DNA of 61,664 nucleotides from a candidate division WOR-1 bacterium RIFCSPHIGHO2_01_FULL_53_15 (lineage in GTDB: Bacteria > Margulisbacteria > WOR-1 > O2-12-FULL-45-9 > XYB2-FULL-48-7). The notes under the pieces were generated by a model. It was not told where the DNA came from and searched no databases. It saw only the letters and a list, made by a program, of their open reading frames with translations. The translations under genes were made by a program, and so were the position numbers. Position 1 is the first letter of the stretch. Each line of letters opens with the position of its first letter. Shown here in pieces: positions 48,006-57,926 of this stretch. Location of the stretch: positions 1 to 61,664 of the forward strand of contig METM01000026.1 in NCBI GenBank assembly GCA_001772335.1, read 5' to 3'.

Positions 48006-49070
48006 AGATCAAGGCTCCTTGGCCCCGCCGATAAAGAAACATGGAATGAATTTGCCGCCGCCTCGCCGCACGCTTCCGTCCTTCAGTCGTACGAGTGGGG
48101 GGAATTCAAAGCGTGCTTCGGTTGGCGGCCGGTGCGCGTCGCTCTTGAGGCGGAAGGAAAGATCGTCGCCGGCATCTCCATCCTTAGAAGGGAGATCCCG
48201 CTGATCCGGTCATCGCTCTATTACGCGCCGCGCGGGCCAGTCATAAATTTTGCCGACAGGGAGCTTCTCCACGGTTTGCTTGAGATCGTCGAAAAGGAGG
48301 CCGATCACGACCGCGCCGTCTCGCTCAAGATTGATCCGGAGATCCCGGAAGAGGACGCCGCGGCAAGAGAAAGTCTCAAAGCGCTGGGTTTTGAGAAAGC
48401 CGGCAAACAGGTCCAGCCGCGCGCGACCTTTATCCTCGATCTCGACCGCGACCTTGATGAGATAATGAAAAGTTTTGAGGAAAAAACACGCTACAACATC
48501 CGCCTGGCTGAAAAAAAAAGCGTGACGGTCAAAGAGGATGTGAGTTCGGAGGGGATCGATATTTTCAACGATCTTTACCGGGAAACGGCCAGGCGCGACA
48601 ACTTTCTTGTCCATCCGGCCGGCTATTACCTGAAACTGCGCGAGATCATGTTCCCGGCCGGGCTGGGGACGAATTTCATCGCTTATTACGAAGACAAACC
48701 GATCGCGGCAGTCATCATCTTCGCGTTTGGCCGGAAGATCTGGTACATGTACGGCGCCTCGGCTTCGGAATATCGCAACGTGATGCCCAATCATCTTCTG
48801 CACTGGGAAGTGATCAAGTGGGCGAAGGAAAAGGGCTTTAAAGAATACGACCTTTGGGGGATCCCGGCGAACCCAAATGAACATCACCCGCTCTTTGGTG
48901 TCTACCGTTTTAAGAAGGGCTTCAACGGGCGGCCGGTAAAATATATCGGCGCCTACGATTTTCCCTACAGCCCGATCATGCATTTGGCCCTCGAGAAAAG
49001 CGTGGCCTGGTGGCAAAACCTGCGCAGTCTGCTGACGAAGGGAAAGATAGAGGATTCATTAAGCGAATGA
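48003..49070 (+). CDS. FemAB/FmhA-type peptidyltransferase, peptidoglycan bridge family
   Basis: 355 aa. [72 protein letters not shown] and a final [17 protein letters not shown] are typical FemAB/GNAT-double features. Members add amino acids from tRNA to the cell-wall precursor. murE follows with a 4-nt overlap, in keeping with a wall role. Leaderless start predicted. Confidence 0.85.
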   Translation: MRSRLLGPADKETWNEFAAASPHASVLQSYEWGEFKACFGWRPVRVALEAEGKIVAGISILRREIPLIRSSLYYAPRGPVINFADRELLHGLLEIVEKEADHDRAVSLKIDPEIPEEDAAARESLKALGFEKAGKQVQPRATFILDLDRDLDEIMKSFEEKTRYNIRLAEKKSVTVKEDVSSEGIDIFNDLYRETARRDNFLVHPAGYYLKLREIMFPAGLGTNFIAYYEDKPIAAVIIFAFGRKIWYMYGASASEYRNVMPNHLLHWEVIKWAKEKGFKEYDLWGIPANPNEHHPLFGVYRFKKGFNGRPVKYIGAYDFPYSPIMHLALEKSVAWWQNLRSLLTKGKIEDSLSE

Positions 49071-50476
49071 TCACCTATGATTCGCGCAAGGTTAAGCCGG
49101 GCGACACGTTTGTCGCGATCCCGGGGTTGAAGTTCGATGGCGCGGATTTTATCCCGCAGGCGATCGCCGCCGGCGCCAAAGTGATCGTAGCGGAAAAGGA
49201 TGTCGCCGTCCCCGCGGGCGTTGAATTCAAAAAAGTTCCCTCGGCCAGAAAAGCGCTGGCCGAGTTCTCGGCCGAATATTTCAGCCGCCCTTCTAATAAA
49301 CTCAAGTTGATCGGCGTCACCGGCACAAAAGGGAAAACAACAGTCACGTATCTGATCAGGTCGATCCTTGAGACCGCCGGCTTCAGGGCCGGGCTGATCG
49401 GCACGATCACGAACAGCATGACAACGCCGGAATCGGCCGACCTGCAGGCGGAGCTCGCGCGGCTGGTCAAAGAGGGATATACTCACTGTGTCCTTGAGGT
49501 CTCTTCGCACGCCCTGGCGCAGGAGCGGGTCCACGCCTGCCGCTTTGAGATCGCGATCTTTACGAACTTGACCCACGACCATCTCGATTATCACGAAACG
49601 ATGGCGGATTATCTCCTGGCCAAGCGCAAATTATTCGAAATGCTTGATGAGAACAGCACGGCGATCATCAATGTCGACGACCCGGCCAGCGCTTCAATCA
49701 TCGGGATGGTGAAAGGCGAGGTCGTCCCTTACGGCGTCGATCAGGCGCGGCACGAACTGCGCAGTACCAAGCATAATGAATTTGACGTTGAAGTTGGCGG
49801 CATCGATATCCGCGAGAACGAGATGACAGTGAAATTGAACACGACGGAGCTCCGCACACCGCTGATCGGGCTGCACAATGTTTATAATATCGCGGCGGCA
49901 TTCCAGTGCGGTCTGACGCTCGGCATCCGGCCGACGGTCATCAAAAAGGGGATCGAGGCGGTCAAAGTCATTCCCGGCCGGCAAGAGGAGATCGTTAGCG
50001 GCCAGCCGTTCAGAGTGGTCGTCGACTTTGCCCATTCGCCCGACAGTTTGCAGAAATTATTGGAAACTTATAAACCGTTCACAAAAGGCCGCCTGATTCT
50101 CGTCTTCGGCTGTCCCGGCGACCGTGACAAAGAGAAGCGGCCGATCATGGGCGGCATTGCTTCGCGGCTGGCTGATCACACGATTGTGACCACTGACGAT
50201 CCGCACGGCGAAAAACCTGAAGACATCGTCAGTGCAATCGCTTCAGGTTTTTCGAATGACAAATGTCCAATGACAAATGACAAATGTTTGGAAGTTATTA
50301 TAGATCGGAAAGAGGCGATTAACAAAGCTTTGAAAATGGCGAAAGCTGGAGACATTGTTTTGGTCGCCGGACGGGGGCATGAAGAGTCCCAGGATTTTAA
50401 CGGGAAAAAAGTGGCGCTCGATGACCGGGCAGTCTGTCGAGAGTGGCTAAAAGGGCATTTTCCCGGACAAGGTTGA
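49067..50476 (+). CDS. murE: UDP-MurNAc-tripeptide synthetase
   Basis: 469 aa from ATG 49067, which overlaps the femAB stop as ATGA. A GTG at 49010 would add 19 unremarkable residues. It has [19 protein letters not shown], the ATP loop GVTGTKGKTTVTYLI, EVSSHALAQERVH, TNLTHDHLDYHETM and VDFAHSPDSL. It adds the third residue (diaminopimelate or lysine) to UDP-MurNAc-Ala-Glu. The stretch FSNDKCPMTNDKCLEV (near residue 400) comes from the repeated word ATGACAAATG. Confidence 0.94.
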   Translation: MITYDSRKVKPGDTFVAIPGLKFDGADFIPQAIAAGAKVIVAEKDVAVPAGVEFKKVPSARKALAEFSAEYFSRPSNKLKLIGVTGTKGKTTVTYLIRSILETAGFRAGLIGTITNSMTTPESADLQAELARLVKEGYTHCVLEVSSHALAQERVHACRFEIAIFTNLTHDHLDYHETMADYLLAKRKLFEMLDENSTAIINVDDPASASIIGMVKGEVVPYGVDQARHELRSTKHNEFDVEVGGIDIRENEMTVKLNTTELRTPLIGLHNVYNIAAAFQCGLTLGIRPTVIKKGIEAVKVIPGRQEEIVSGQPFRVVVDFAHSPDSLQKLLETYKPFTKGRLILVFGCPGDRDKEKRPIMGGIASRLADHTIVTTDDPHGEKPEDIVSAIASGFSNDKCPMTNDKCLEVIIDRKEAINKALKMAKAGDIVLVAGRGHEESQDFNGKKVALDDRAVCREWLKGHFPGQG

Positions 50477-50477
50477 G

Positions 50478-51140
50478 TTAAGCCCTCTTTTGCCTCAGCT
50501 GTTCCTGCTGGGCCGCCCAGCGGTAAGCGAGCGGTGAACGAAAAAGTAATCGTCCCGCCTCATACTCCTCGCGGTATTTACTAAAGACAAAATTAATAAG
50601 CTTATATTCCTGGTCCGTGACCGACGGCTTGGTCGTCCTGTCCAATAGAAAACGGCCGACTTTATCAGGCATGACGGTCAACAAGGCCAGCATCGAGACC
50701 CCGATCCCCCGGCTGATGCAGTGGATCGGTTCATTGTTGCTGGCTAAATAAATCTTCTGGAATGTTGCATCAAAAAATACCTCTCGCATCATTTTTGGGA
50801 ACTGCTCCAAATTGTAATCAGTCAGAGCCAGGATCGCCATTGTTCGGATGTGGTTATAGCCGGCAGATCCAGGTCTAACGATAAAAGGCTGGATGGCAAT
50901 CTGCAGCACTTGCGATAATCCCTCCGGCGTTGGCTGGTCATAAAACTGTTGGACGGGGAAGAGGCGTTCTTTTTCGATCGCCTCGTATGCCGCTCCGTAA
51001 TCAGCCCGGTCGTTAACGATGACCTTGTTAATAAAAATATCATTAAAATAATGGTTGAGTTGGTACCTGGCCGCATGGACCTGTTTCCGCAGGGAATTTG
51101 GCCTGAAAGGACTTGGTCTGGCATTGCCGACGATCTTCAT
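50478..51140 (-). CDS. Protein of unknown function
   Basis: 220 aa, alpha-helical, basic ends. No recognised family, signal peptide or membrane segment. Landmarks are RKQVHAARYQLNHYFNDIF, RTMAILALTDYNLEQFPKMM and AYRWAAQQEQLRQKRA. It converges on murE with 1 bp between. Function unknown. Confidence 0.65.
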   Translation of the reverse strand: MKIVGNARPSPFRPNSLRKQVHAARYQLNHYFNDIFINKVIVNDRADYGAAYEAIEKERLFPVQQFYDQPTPEGLSQVLQIAIQPFIVRPGSAGYNHIRTMAILALTDYNLEQFPKMMREVFFDATFQKIYLASNNEPIHCISRGIGVSMLALLTVMPDKVGRFLLDRTTKPSVTDQEYKLINFVFSKYREEYEAGRLLFRSPLAYRWAAQQEQLRQKRA

Positions 51141-51180
51141 CGATCAATTTTCGGCAAACTGCGCGGCTAATTTCAGTCTT

Positions 51181-51813
51181 TTATTCGAAGTTGATCGGCA
51201 GGTTGAGTTTCTTTTTGAGGGCGAGATTATACTCGTCGATCTTGTTGAGGGCGTAGCCCGATTTGATATAGTGGTGCGGCTCCAGGTTGAAAGCGCTAAT
51301 GAAAAAGCCGAGGGCTGTCACGACCCCGCCGCCCGTGATGACTGACTGCCCCGCCGAGAAGGCCGCCCCGCCCAGCATCGCGACGATGCCGACGCCGATC
51401 GTGGCGTTGCCAAGCAGACGCCAGCCGCCGCGCGTGGCCATCTTTTCTTTAACATCTTTATACCTGGCTTTGTCGCCGATCAGCTCCAGAAACTCGAGGT
51501 CAGATATTTCCTCAACGCCGCCCTTGTAGATGAACCAATCGGTCACCTCTTTCTGCTCGGAGCGCTGGAGCGACGAGGTCTCGATGTTGCCGTAGGTCTG
51601 CGCGAAGGCCTCAAACGAATAAGTTGAAGAAGAGATGCCGGTGCTCGAGTAGCTACGGCTTTCGCCGATGACGCGCGTTTTCGTCGTCAGCTCAAGTTTG
51701 TTGTGCCGGTAATAGAGCTGGTTCTTGTAGGTCTCTTCGGAAACCTCGTCAGCGAAGAGCCTGACGGCCATTGACGAGACGAGTAGGGCGGCGATCAGGA
51801 ATTTCTTGAACAT
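51181..51813 (-). CDS. Exported/membrane protein of unknown function
   Basis: 210 aa from ATG 51813. Signal peptide FLIAALLVSSMAVRLFA, a Ser/Thr/Tyr-rich region, then a glycine-rich hydrophobic segment (LLGNATIGVGIVAMLGGAAF and VVTALGFFISAF). No known family. TATAAT (51820-51825, minus) lies 6 nt before the ATG, so the mRNA is probably leaderless. Confidence 0.7.
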   Translation of the reverse strand: MFKKFLIAALLVSSMAVRLFADEVSEETYKNQLYYRHNKLELTTKTRVIGESRSYSSTGISSSTYSFEAFAQTYGNIETSSLQRSEQKEVTDWFIYKGGVEEISDLEFLELIGDKARYKDVKEKMATRGGWRLLGNATIGVGIVAMLGGAAFSAGQSVITGGGVVTALGFFISAFNLEPHHYIKSGYALNKIDEYNLALKKKLNLPINFE

Positions 51814-51852
51814 AATATTATTATAACATAATATTTCAGTTATAATATTCAT
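51814..51852. promoter_or_regulatory. 39-bp divergent leaderless promoter region
   Basis: Minus: TATAAT (complement of 51820-51825), 6 nt, ATG 51813. Plus: TATAAT (51841-51846), 6 nt, ATG 51853. All sequence between the two start codons is AT-rich, and each transcript's -35 region lies beyond the other gene's -10. Confidence 0.75.
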
Positions 51853-52131
51853 ATGGCTGAGAAAAGGCTGGATGTTTTGTTTTCCGGTTCAGTCCAGGGG
51901 GTCGGCTTTCGCTTCACCGCCGAGCGCTTCGCCAATGATTACGGCGTCAAGGGTTACGTCAAGAACCTGGCCAACGGCAAAGTTGGGTTAGTGGCCGAGG
52001 GCGAAGAAAAAACACTGCAAAAACTCCTCGACGCCATTGTCGAGGATATGGGGAATGTGATCGATAAGTATCACGCCGACTGGTTCCAGGCAACCGGCGA
52101 GTTTACGAGGTTTGAGATCAGGTTTTATTGA
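51853..52131 (+). CDS. acyP: Acylphosphatase
   Basis: 92 aa, typical size. [19 protein letters not shown] has the catalytic Arg (GVGFR) and [18 protein letters not shown] the catalytic Asn. It hydrolyses acyl phosphates. Its 3' end overlaps the convergent dehydrogenase gene by 7 nt. Leaderless start predicted. Confidence 0.92.
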   Translation: MAEKRLDVLFSGSVQGVGFRFTAERFANDYGVKGYVKNLANGKVGLVAEGEEKTLQKLLDAIVEDMGNVIDKYHADWFQATGEFTRFEIRFY

Positions 52132-53276
52132 CCGAGACCGGGGAAGACAGACGCGAGTCCCGGGTGGACGATTCTGCCGTTTTTAATATTAATACCTGAC
52201 GCGATGACGTGATTTTCTGCCGCCGCTTTTTCCAATCCCTTATTGATTATCTCGACAACATAGGGAAGAACAACCGTGCCGAGCGCCTCCGAGGCGGTGC
52301 GGGCGCCCATGGAGGGGAGGTTGGGTGGGGCGAAAAAGGAAACTTCTGTCCCCGGTATAACTGGCAAGTCAAATGGTTCCAGGATGCTCGTTTCGATCAC
52401 TCCCTCAACGCCGCCACCCTGGTCGATATCTACAGGATAGACACAGCCGCCGGGGATCATCATTTTTAGCAGACCGATCTTCACAAGCTTGTCCGGTTTT
52501 CGCCCTGATGTGTACATCGATGAAACAAGGAAAAACGAATCCTGAATGGCCGAGCGCAGGTTTTCCTGATTCATGGCCAGGACGGCAACTTTCGGGAACC
52601 TAGCCGCGTTGGCCTTGAAATATTCAGCCAGCGACCTGACGCGGACCGGGTTTTTGTCGAGGAGAGTCACCTCACAGCCGCGCTCGGAGAATTCTTCCGC
52701 CGCGGTCCGGCCGACGCTGCCGCCGCCCAGTATCGTGGTCTTGAGGCCGTGCAAGCCGGTCTCCGGCAGGCCGGAGGCGATGATCTTTTTGCTCAAGAGG
52801 GCGAACTCGTCGGCGTGGCGGGCGATGACCTTGGCCGCCGCTTCGCTCATCGGCGCAAGGCACGGGAAGAACGGATAGCCCTCTTTCCTGTCTTCCATTG
52901 TTTCGAGCGTGATGTATGCGGCCTTCGTCCTAAGCGCATTTTCCGTCCGCTCGCGGCTCTGGGCGAAATGCTGGAACGAGAGAAAAATGTTGTCTCGGAG
53001 CTTTGGAAAATCTTCGGCCTTTGTCTCTTTCACGCCGGCGATCAGGTCTTTGCCCAGCGCCTCGTCGTGAGAACAGATCGCGGCGCCGGCCTTCACATAG
53101 AGGTTGTCAGGAAAGTCGATCTTTTTGCCGGCATCTTTTTCGACAAAAACGGCGGCGCTAGGACAGCGAGCTTTGATCTTTTGCACAAGATCGGGGATAA
53201 AAATGACGCGGTTCTCGACTTCCCGTCCTTTCGTGTCGCGTTTTGATTCGCGCAAGACGGCGAGCGAGCTAACCAT
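52125..53276 (-). CDS. Alanine dehydrogenase/PNT-family oxidoreductase
   Basis: 383 aa from ATG 53276, overlapping the upstream stop by 8 nt. [22 protein letters not shown] is the family N-terminus and [31 protein letters not shown] the NAD-binding fold. [21 protein letters not shown] and [11 protein letters not shown] match alanine dehydrogenases. The substrate is inferred, not certain; lysine-type relatives share the fold. It is coupled to the MBL-fold gene. Confidence 0.8.
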   Translation of the reverse strand: MVSSLAVLRESKRDTKGREVENRVIFIPDLVQKIKARCPSAAVFVEKDAGKKIDFPDNLYVKAGAAICSHDEALGKDLIAGVKETKAEDFPKLRDNIFLSFQHFAQSRERTENALRTKAAYITLETMEDRKEGYPFFPCLAPMSEAAAKVIARHADEFALLSKKIIASGLPETGLHGLKTTILGGGSVGRTAAEEFSERGCEVTLLDKNPVRVRSLAEYFKANAARFPKVAVLAMNQENLRSAIQDSFFLVSSMYTSGRKPDKLVKIGLLKMMIPGGCVYPVDIDQGGGVEGVIETSILEPFDLPVIPGTEVSFFAPPNLPSMGARTASEALGTVVLPYVVEIINKGLEKAAAENHVIASGINIKNGRIVHPGLASVFPGLGQ

Positions 53277-54636
53277 TGAATTTATACCGCAATATTTCGG
53301 GGTCGCTCTCATCAACTTTGATCAGATTGTAGGGAAAGAAAACATTGGTATCGGTTTCGCGGATGTTGAGGTCTTCGAGCCGCAGTTCAAGATGGATGTC
53401 GGCCGGGATGACCTTGAGCTCCCGGGTTTTCACCCCCTCCATCGGCTGGGCCCAATTTTCAATTATATGGCTGATCGTCTCGCGCCGACCGGAGAATTCC
53501 TCGCCGAACTCGGTCAGGATCGCGAGCAGGGGTTTGCCCAGGCGCGCCTCTTTCAGGAGATTGATACAGCCGAGCATCCCCAGATGCTGTTTCAGGAACT
53601 TGCCTTCTTCCTTTTCGACCGAGCCGATGTTGAGGAGCAGGACCTGAACGTCGCCATATTCCTTGCCGAGGCCGGCTTCGTAGCGAGTGTCGCCGGTGAT
53701 CCCGATCTTGAGCCGCTCGCCGTTGTGGTAGGGGATGTTGGTGCCGATGACGAGGCCGACCGATGATTCCTGATTGGTCCAGCGCTCGGTGTGGTGGGCC
53801 GGCTTGGCGGTTATGGTCAAGCCGTATTTTTCCTGAAGCGAGGCGCCCTCGATCTCGCTGATCTGCGCGCTCGGGACAAGGAGCTTAAAGTTGATCTCGC
53901 GATTCCCCAACATGTCGGTGGCCGAGAGGAGGCCGTGGAACTTCAGGAGGACGCCGGCCGAGCCGAAGATATCCACGACCTTCGTCTTTTTCATTTCGTT
54001 ATGGTCGTTATATTTGGCCAGGAGCGATAGTATTCCCTCAACCGACTCGGTGTGGTCATCGTGGTCGTGGGTGATGATGATCGCGTCGATGTCGGCGATC
54101 CCCATGCCCAGGTCGCGGAAGATATCAAAAAAATCGTAGCCGGGGTCGATGGCGATCCCTTTCAGTTCGCCGCGCGGGTTCTTGAGCGTCAAAAAATAGC
54201 CGCCCCCCTGCGAGATGCCGCTGGAAAAGAGCGGGCTGGTCGAGTTCCATTTGTGGATTGTGCGCAGGACGTTCGCGCCGATGACGCGGCCGAGGGTGCG
54301 CGGCGAATTGAGGTCGCGCACCAGCTTGGCCTGGTTTTTTCTGATCGTCTCCCGCGTCGGGAAAAGGGTCTCTTCCATGTAGGCAATCGCCTGGGCCGAT
54401 GGGTTGCGGAAATTTTTGTTCTGCAGGTCGTGCTGGTGGGCGAGCTTGAAATCGCTGTAGGCAGCCTGGAACCGTCCCTGCAAAAAGCGGGCGATGCCGC
54501 GGAAGTAGGCGGGCAGGCCGATGTCGCGGCTCTGCTTCTGCGTCTGCTTGATCAGTTCGTCAAAGATCGCTTCCGCTTCTTTATATTGATTCCTGTTGAT
54601 ACAAAGCCGGCCGGCATCAAGGAGCTCCTGGCTCAT
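53269..54636 (-). CDS. TPR plus metallo-beta-lactamase-fold protein
   Basis: 455 aa. The N-terminal 90 residues form TPR-like helices (AGRLCINRNQYKEAEAIFDEL). From about 120 comes an MBL fold with IIITHDHDDHTESVEGI, GSAGVLLKF, KPAHHTERW and ITGDTRYEAGL. It is probably a hydrolase; the substrate is unknown. The next gene upstream ends immediately before it. Confidence 0.82.
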   Translation of the reverse strand: MSQELLDAGRLCINRNQYKEAEAIFDELIKQTQKQSRDIGLPAYFRGIARFLQGRFQAAYSDFKLAHQHDLQNKNFRNPSAQAIAYMEETLFPTRETIRKNQAKLVRDLNSPRTLGRVIGANVLRTIHKWNSTSPLFSSGISQGGGYFLTLKNPRGELKGIAIDPGYDFFDIFRDLGMGIADIDAIIITHDHDDHTESVEGILSLLAKYNDHNEMKKTKVVDIFGSAGVLLKFHGLLSATDMLGNREINFKLLVPSAQISEIEGASLQEKYGLTITAKPAHHTERWTNQESSVGLVIGTNIPYHNGERLKIGITGDTRYEAGLGKEYGDVQVLLLNIGSVEKEEGKFLKQHLGMLGCINLLKEARLGKPLLAILTEFGEEFSGRRETISHIIENWAQPMEGVKTRELKVIPADIHLELRLEDLNIRETDTNVFFPYNLIKVDESDPEILRYKFNG

Positions 54637-55755
54637 TTAGAACCTCCAGGCGGCGCCGATCATCTGGCTCCGGTTATAAATGCCTCCAAGGAGAGCGTAA
54701 TCAATAATAATGTTGCCGACAGCCAAACTCAAGCCGACGGTCTTACTGCCGTCGGAGATCCCGGCCCGACCGAGAAGCCCCGGCAGAAGGACGGCCTCCG
54801 CGCCGTAGTGATAGGTCTGGTTCGTTCGGAAAAGATTATGGACGTCAGCGGCGAGCGTCAGTGAATAAATGGGTTTGACGGCGAGACCGGCGTTGACGAG
54901 CATTTCGTAGCGGGTGGAACTTCCGTCCTGCCAGGCGATGTCGGTCGTTAGTATCCCTTTGGTCACTATGCCGAAAGAGATGTAATCGACAGGTTTGGCG
55001 ATGGCGCCCAGGTCAACATCCGCTCCGATTCCCCTGATGCCGGTCGAGATCTTCTGCAGATTGTAGAAGTTGACGCCGCCGCCGACCGCCACCCTTTGCT
55101 CAAAACCCGAGGCGAGCGTCAGCGTGTACCAGTTCGTCCCCTGGTTGAGCGGCGGGTTGTAGTCGTTGAGCCAACTCACGCCCAGGGCGAATTGCGCTTT
55201 GGTGGCGGCCTGGCTGACTCTCGGTTCCCAATAATAATGCCGGTGAGGGCGATACCATGGCAGGTCCCATGGCAGATCCCATAACGCTGCTTTGACTGCT
55301 TTTTTGGCTTCCTGCCGCAAACTGACGACCTCTTCGGTCCCCTTGACCTGCTCGGCCATCGATTCCTCGCGCGCCGTTGCCTCACCCGCCCGGCCCCAGC
55401 CCTTTTTCAGGATCCCCTGGTCGGAGAGGTATTTCGCCCCCTCAAGGGCGAACATCGAAGCGAGGCCGACGCCGGCGATCCACTGGAACGGGTTCATCTC
55501 TGTCTCGTAACTCATCTTGAGGTTGCCGACGTTATCGCCGACAAAAGTGTTGCGGTTGTTGATCATCGTGGAGCCGGTCAGAGAAACTTCCGGATTGAGC
55601 GCGATGCCGGCGGGGTTCCAGTAGGGGGCGTTGGCGTCGTCGGCGATGGCGGTGAAAGCGCCGCCCATCCCCATCGGCCGCGCCCCGAAAAGGGCGAAAG
55701 CATTTTGGGAAACAACGGCAAGCAGCAGAAACAACACGAGAAGTTTTCTGAACAT
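54637..55755 (-). CDS. PorV-like outer-membrane protein
   Basis: 372 aa from ATG 55755, which has a strong GGAGGAG RBS; the open frame to 55998 is not used. Signal peptide LLVLFLLLAVVSQNAFA, then GARPMGMGGAFTAIADDANAPYWNPAGIALNPEVS, the classic start of PorV-type barrels, and barrel strands to a terminal GAAWRF. It heads a minus-strand operon with the MBL and dehydrogenase genes. Confidence 0.88.
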   Translation of the reverse strand: MFRKLLVLFLLLAVVSQNAFALFGARPMGMGGAFTAIADDANAPYWNPAGIALNPEVSLTGSTMINNRNTFVGDNVGNLKMSYETEMNPFQWIAGVGLASMFALEGAKYLSDQGILKKGWGRAGEATAREESMAEQVKGTEEVVSLRQEAKKAVKAALWDLPWDLPWYRPHRHYYWEPRVSQAATKAQFALGVSWLNDYNPPLNQGTNWYTLTLASGFEQRVAVGGGVNFYNLQKISTGIRGIGADVDLGAIAKPVDYISFGIVTKGILTTDIAWQDGSSTRYEMLVNAGLAVKPIYSLTLAADVHNLFRTNQTYHYGAEAVLLPGLLGRAGISDGSKTVGLSLAVGNIIIDYALLGGIYNRSQMIGAAWRF

Positions 55756-55833
55756 TTCTCCTCCAATCGGGACTTGCGCCATTGTAGCAAAGACGTCTTG
55801 CCTTGACAAGTTGCGGGTGATAAAATCAAGACG
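55756..55833. promoter_or_regulatory. Divergent promoter, PorV-like gene and Yip1 gene
   Basis: Minus: TTGTCA (complement of 55804-55809), 17 bp, TACAAT (complement of 55781-55786) with TGC before it; a 25-nt leader with RBS follows. Plus: TTGCCT (55798-55803), 17 bp, TAAAAT (55821-55826) with TGA before it, 7 nt, ATG 55834, leaderless. One direction uses a leader and the other does not. Confidence 0.75.
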
Positions 55834-56385
55834 ATGTTTAAGCGCGCGTACCGGCTGATAATCGAGCCGGAAAAAGTTTGGCGGGAGATAGCAGGCGAAG
55901 CAGCCGAGCCGCGGCAGATATTTATGCGCTATGCCCTGCCGATGATGCTCATTCCGGCCGCCGCCATGGTCGCCAAGATCCTGCTGTCGCGCGGGCAATA
56001 CATCACATTTTCATTTGTATTGAATTTGTTGATCGGCGGGATCGTTAATTACATCCTTTCGGCCGCGGCCCTCTTGTTCGCCGCCTGGCTGATCAGCTTA
56101 ATGGCGCCGTATTTTGGCTCGAAGAGCGAGGCGTCTTCCGCGGTCAAGATCGTCGCCTATTCGATGACGCCGGTCTGGCTCTGCAGTGTTTTCAAGGTCT
56201 TTCCGCCGCTCGCTGTCCTCTCTATCCTCGGGCTCTACGCCGCCTATCTTGTCTACACGGGACTGCCGATCGTCTTGAACACGCCGCCCGAAAAAAATCT
56301 CCCCTTCGCTTTTTCGGTCTTCGGCCTCGGAGCGATTATTCTCCCATATCTTTCGATCATCGCCGGCGGCCTCTTCTATCTATGA
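55834..56385 (+). CDS. Yip1-domain membrane protein
   Basis: 183 aa. Five hydrophobic segments, with IIEPEKVWREIAGE at the N-terminus and the AYSMTPVWLCSVFKVFPPL stretch usual for the Yip1 family. The role in bacteria is unknown. It overlaps the acyl-CoA ligase gene by 4 nt and so belongs to the lipid operon. Confidence 0.85.
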   Translation: MFKRAYRLIIEPEKVWREIAGEAAEPRQIFMRYALPMMLIPAAAMVAKILLSRGQYITFSFVLNLLIGGIVNYILSAAALLFAAWLISLMAPYFGSKSEASSAVKIVAYSMTPVWLCSVFKVFPPLAVLSILGLYAAYLVYTGLPIVLNTPPEKNLPFAFSVFGLGAIILPYLSIIAGGLFYL

Positions 56386-57926
56386 TCGAGACTCTCAAAG
56401 ACCTGCTTGAGCAAAGCGCCGAAAAATTCAGCGATCATGTCGCTTTTCAGATCCGCCGCGCCGTGCCTGCCAGCAGGCAGGGTGAGGGGTTTGAAAAATT
56501 CACTTTCCGACAGGTTACTGAAATTGCCGCCCGCCTGCAGGCGAAACTCCATTCATTTGGCGTCGGCCCCGGCGATCGCGTCGCGCTTATCTCGGAGAAC
56601 CGGCCGGAGTGGTCGATCGCCTATCTCGCGATCATGGCGATGGGAGCGGTGGCCGTGCCGCTTGACGCCATGTCTCAGCGAGAAGAGATCTCGCCTCTGC
56701 TTGAAGATTCGGAAGCCAAGGCGATAATCCTCTCTCAAAAGTTGACTGACGTTGTAAAAGAGACGAGAATTTCTGGCCACAAAATTCTGATGGAGGACCT
56801 TGGAAACCGCGACGTTCAGTCGCAGGTTTCCAACTTCAAAGTCGAACCCGATGACCTCGCGGCGATCGTTTACACCTCCGGCACGACCGGCTCGCCCAAA
56901 GGGGTCATGCTCACGCACCGCAATATCGTCTCGAACGTCACCGCGGTGGCGCCGCTCTTTGACCTCGGCCCGGCCGACAATTTTCTCTCGGTTCTGCCGC
57001 TTCATCACACATTTGAAACTACCGCCGGTTTTCTCGGGCCGTTTTACATGGGCTGCCGCATCACTTACGCCGAAAGTTTGAAATCATACAATCTCCTGCG
57101 CAACATGCAGGAGACCGGCGTCACTGTCATGTGCGGCGTCCCGCTCCTTTACCAGCTCTTTTATGACGGCATCTTGCGCGAGGCGCCGATCGTGAAATAT
57201 TTGGGTTGGCTCTTGTCTTCTGCCATACACAAGAAGTTCGGCGGCAAGATACGTTTTTTTGTCACCGGCGGCGCGGCGATTGACCCCGAACTGCTGAAAA
57301 ATTTTAAAAAGATAGGTTTTACCATCCTGCAGGGCTATGGGCTGACCGAATCGGCGCCGATCCTCTGCGCCAACACGCTCAAAGAGAACCGCCTCGGCTC
57401 GGTCGGCCGGCCGATCCCCGGTGTTGAGATCACGATCGACGCGACTGGTGAGATTCTGGCTACGGGCCCAAACATTATGAAGGGTTATTACCGGCGGGCC
57501 GACCTGACAGGTGAAATTCTCAAGGACGGCCGGCTCTACACCGGCGATGTCGGTCATTTTGATAAAGACGGCTATCTTTTTATCACCGGCCGGCTGAAAG
57601 ATGTGATCGTGACCTCCGCCGGGGTCAATGTCTATCCGGAAGAACTGGAGTTCTGGCTCAATAAACTGCCGAGCATCAAAGAAAGCTGTATCCTTGGCGT
57701 TAAAGTAAAAGAGGGCCTGCGCAAAGGGGCGGAGGAGGTCGCGGCGGTTGTGGTCGTCAAGGAGAACGCCTCGGAGGAGAAGGTCAGGGCCGAGATCGAT
57801 GAATTAAACAAAAAGCTGGCCGAGCATAAGCGCATCGCGCGGATCATCTTTCGTTCGGAAGAATTGCCAAAAACGCGTCTGCTGAAGGTGAAGAAATTCA
57901 CGCTAAGGAAGGAAATGGGATTATGA
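56382..57926 (+). CDS. AMP-dependent acyl-CoA/acyl-ACP ligase
   Basis: 514 aa. AIVYTSGTTGSPKGVMLTHRN is the AMP-binding P-loop, QGYGLTESAPI and YTGDVGHFDKDGYLFITGRLKD complete the ANL core, and TRLLKVKKF ends it. It activates fatty acids with ATP. Next to the acyl carrier protein it could load that carrier. Residues about 28-36 (VPASRQGEG) come from a CCTGCC palindrome. Confidence 0.9.
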   Translation: MIETLKDLLEQSAEKFSDHVAFQIRRAVPASRQGEGFEKFTFRQVTEIAARLQAKLHSFGVGPGDRVALISENRPEWSIAYLAIMAMGAVAVPLDAMSQREEISPLLEDSEAKAIILSQKLTDVVKETRISGHKILMEDLGNRDVQSQVSNFKVEPDDLAAIVYTSGTTGSPKGVMLTHRNIVSNVTAVAPLFDLGPADNFLSVLPLHHTFETTAGFLGPFYMGCRITYAESLKSYNLLRNMQETGVTVMCGVPLLYQLFYDGILREAPIVKYLGWLLSSAIHKKFGGKIRFFVTGGAAIDPELLKNFKKIGFTILQGYGLTESAPILCANTLKENRLGSVGRPIPGVEITIDATGEILATGPNIMKGYYRRADLTGEILKDGRLYTGDVGHFDKDGYLFITGRLKDVIVTSAGVNVYPEELEFWLNKLPSIKESCILGVKVKEGLRKGAEEVAAVVVVKENASEEKVRAEIDELNKKLAEHKRIARIIFRSEELPKTRLLKVKKFTLRKEMGL

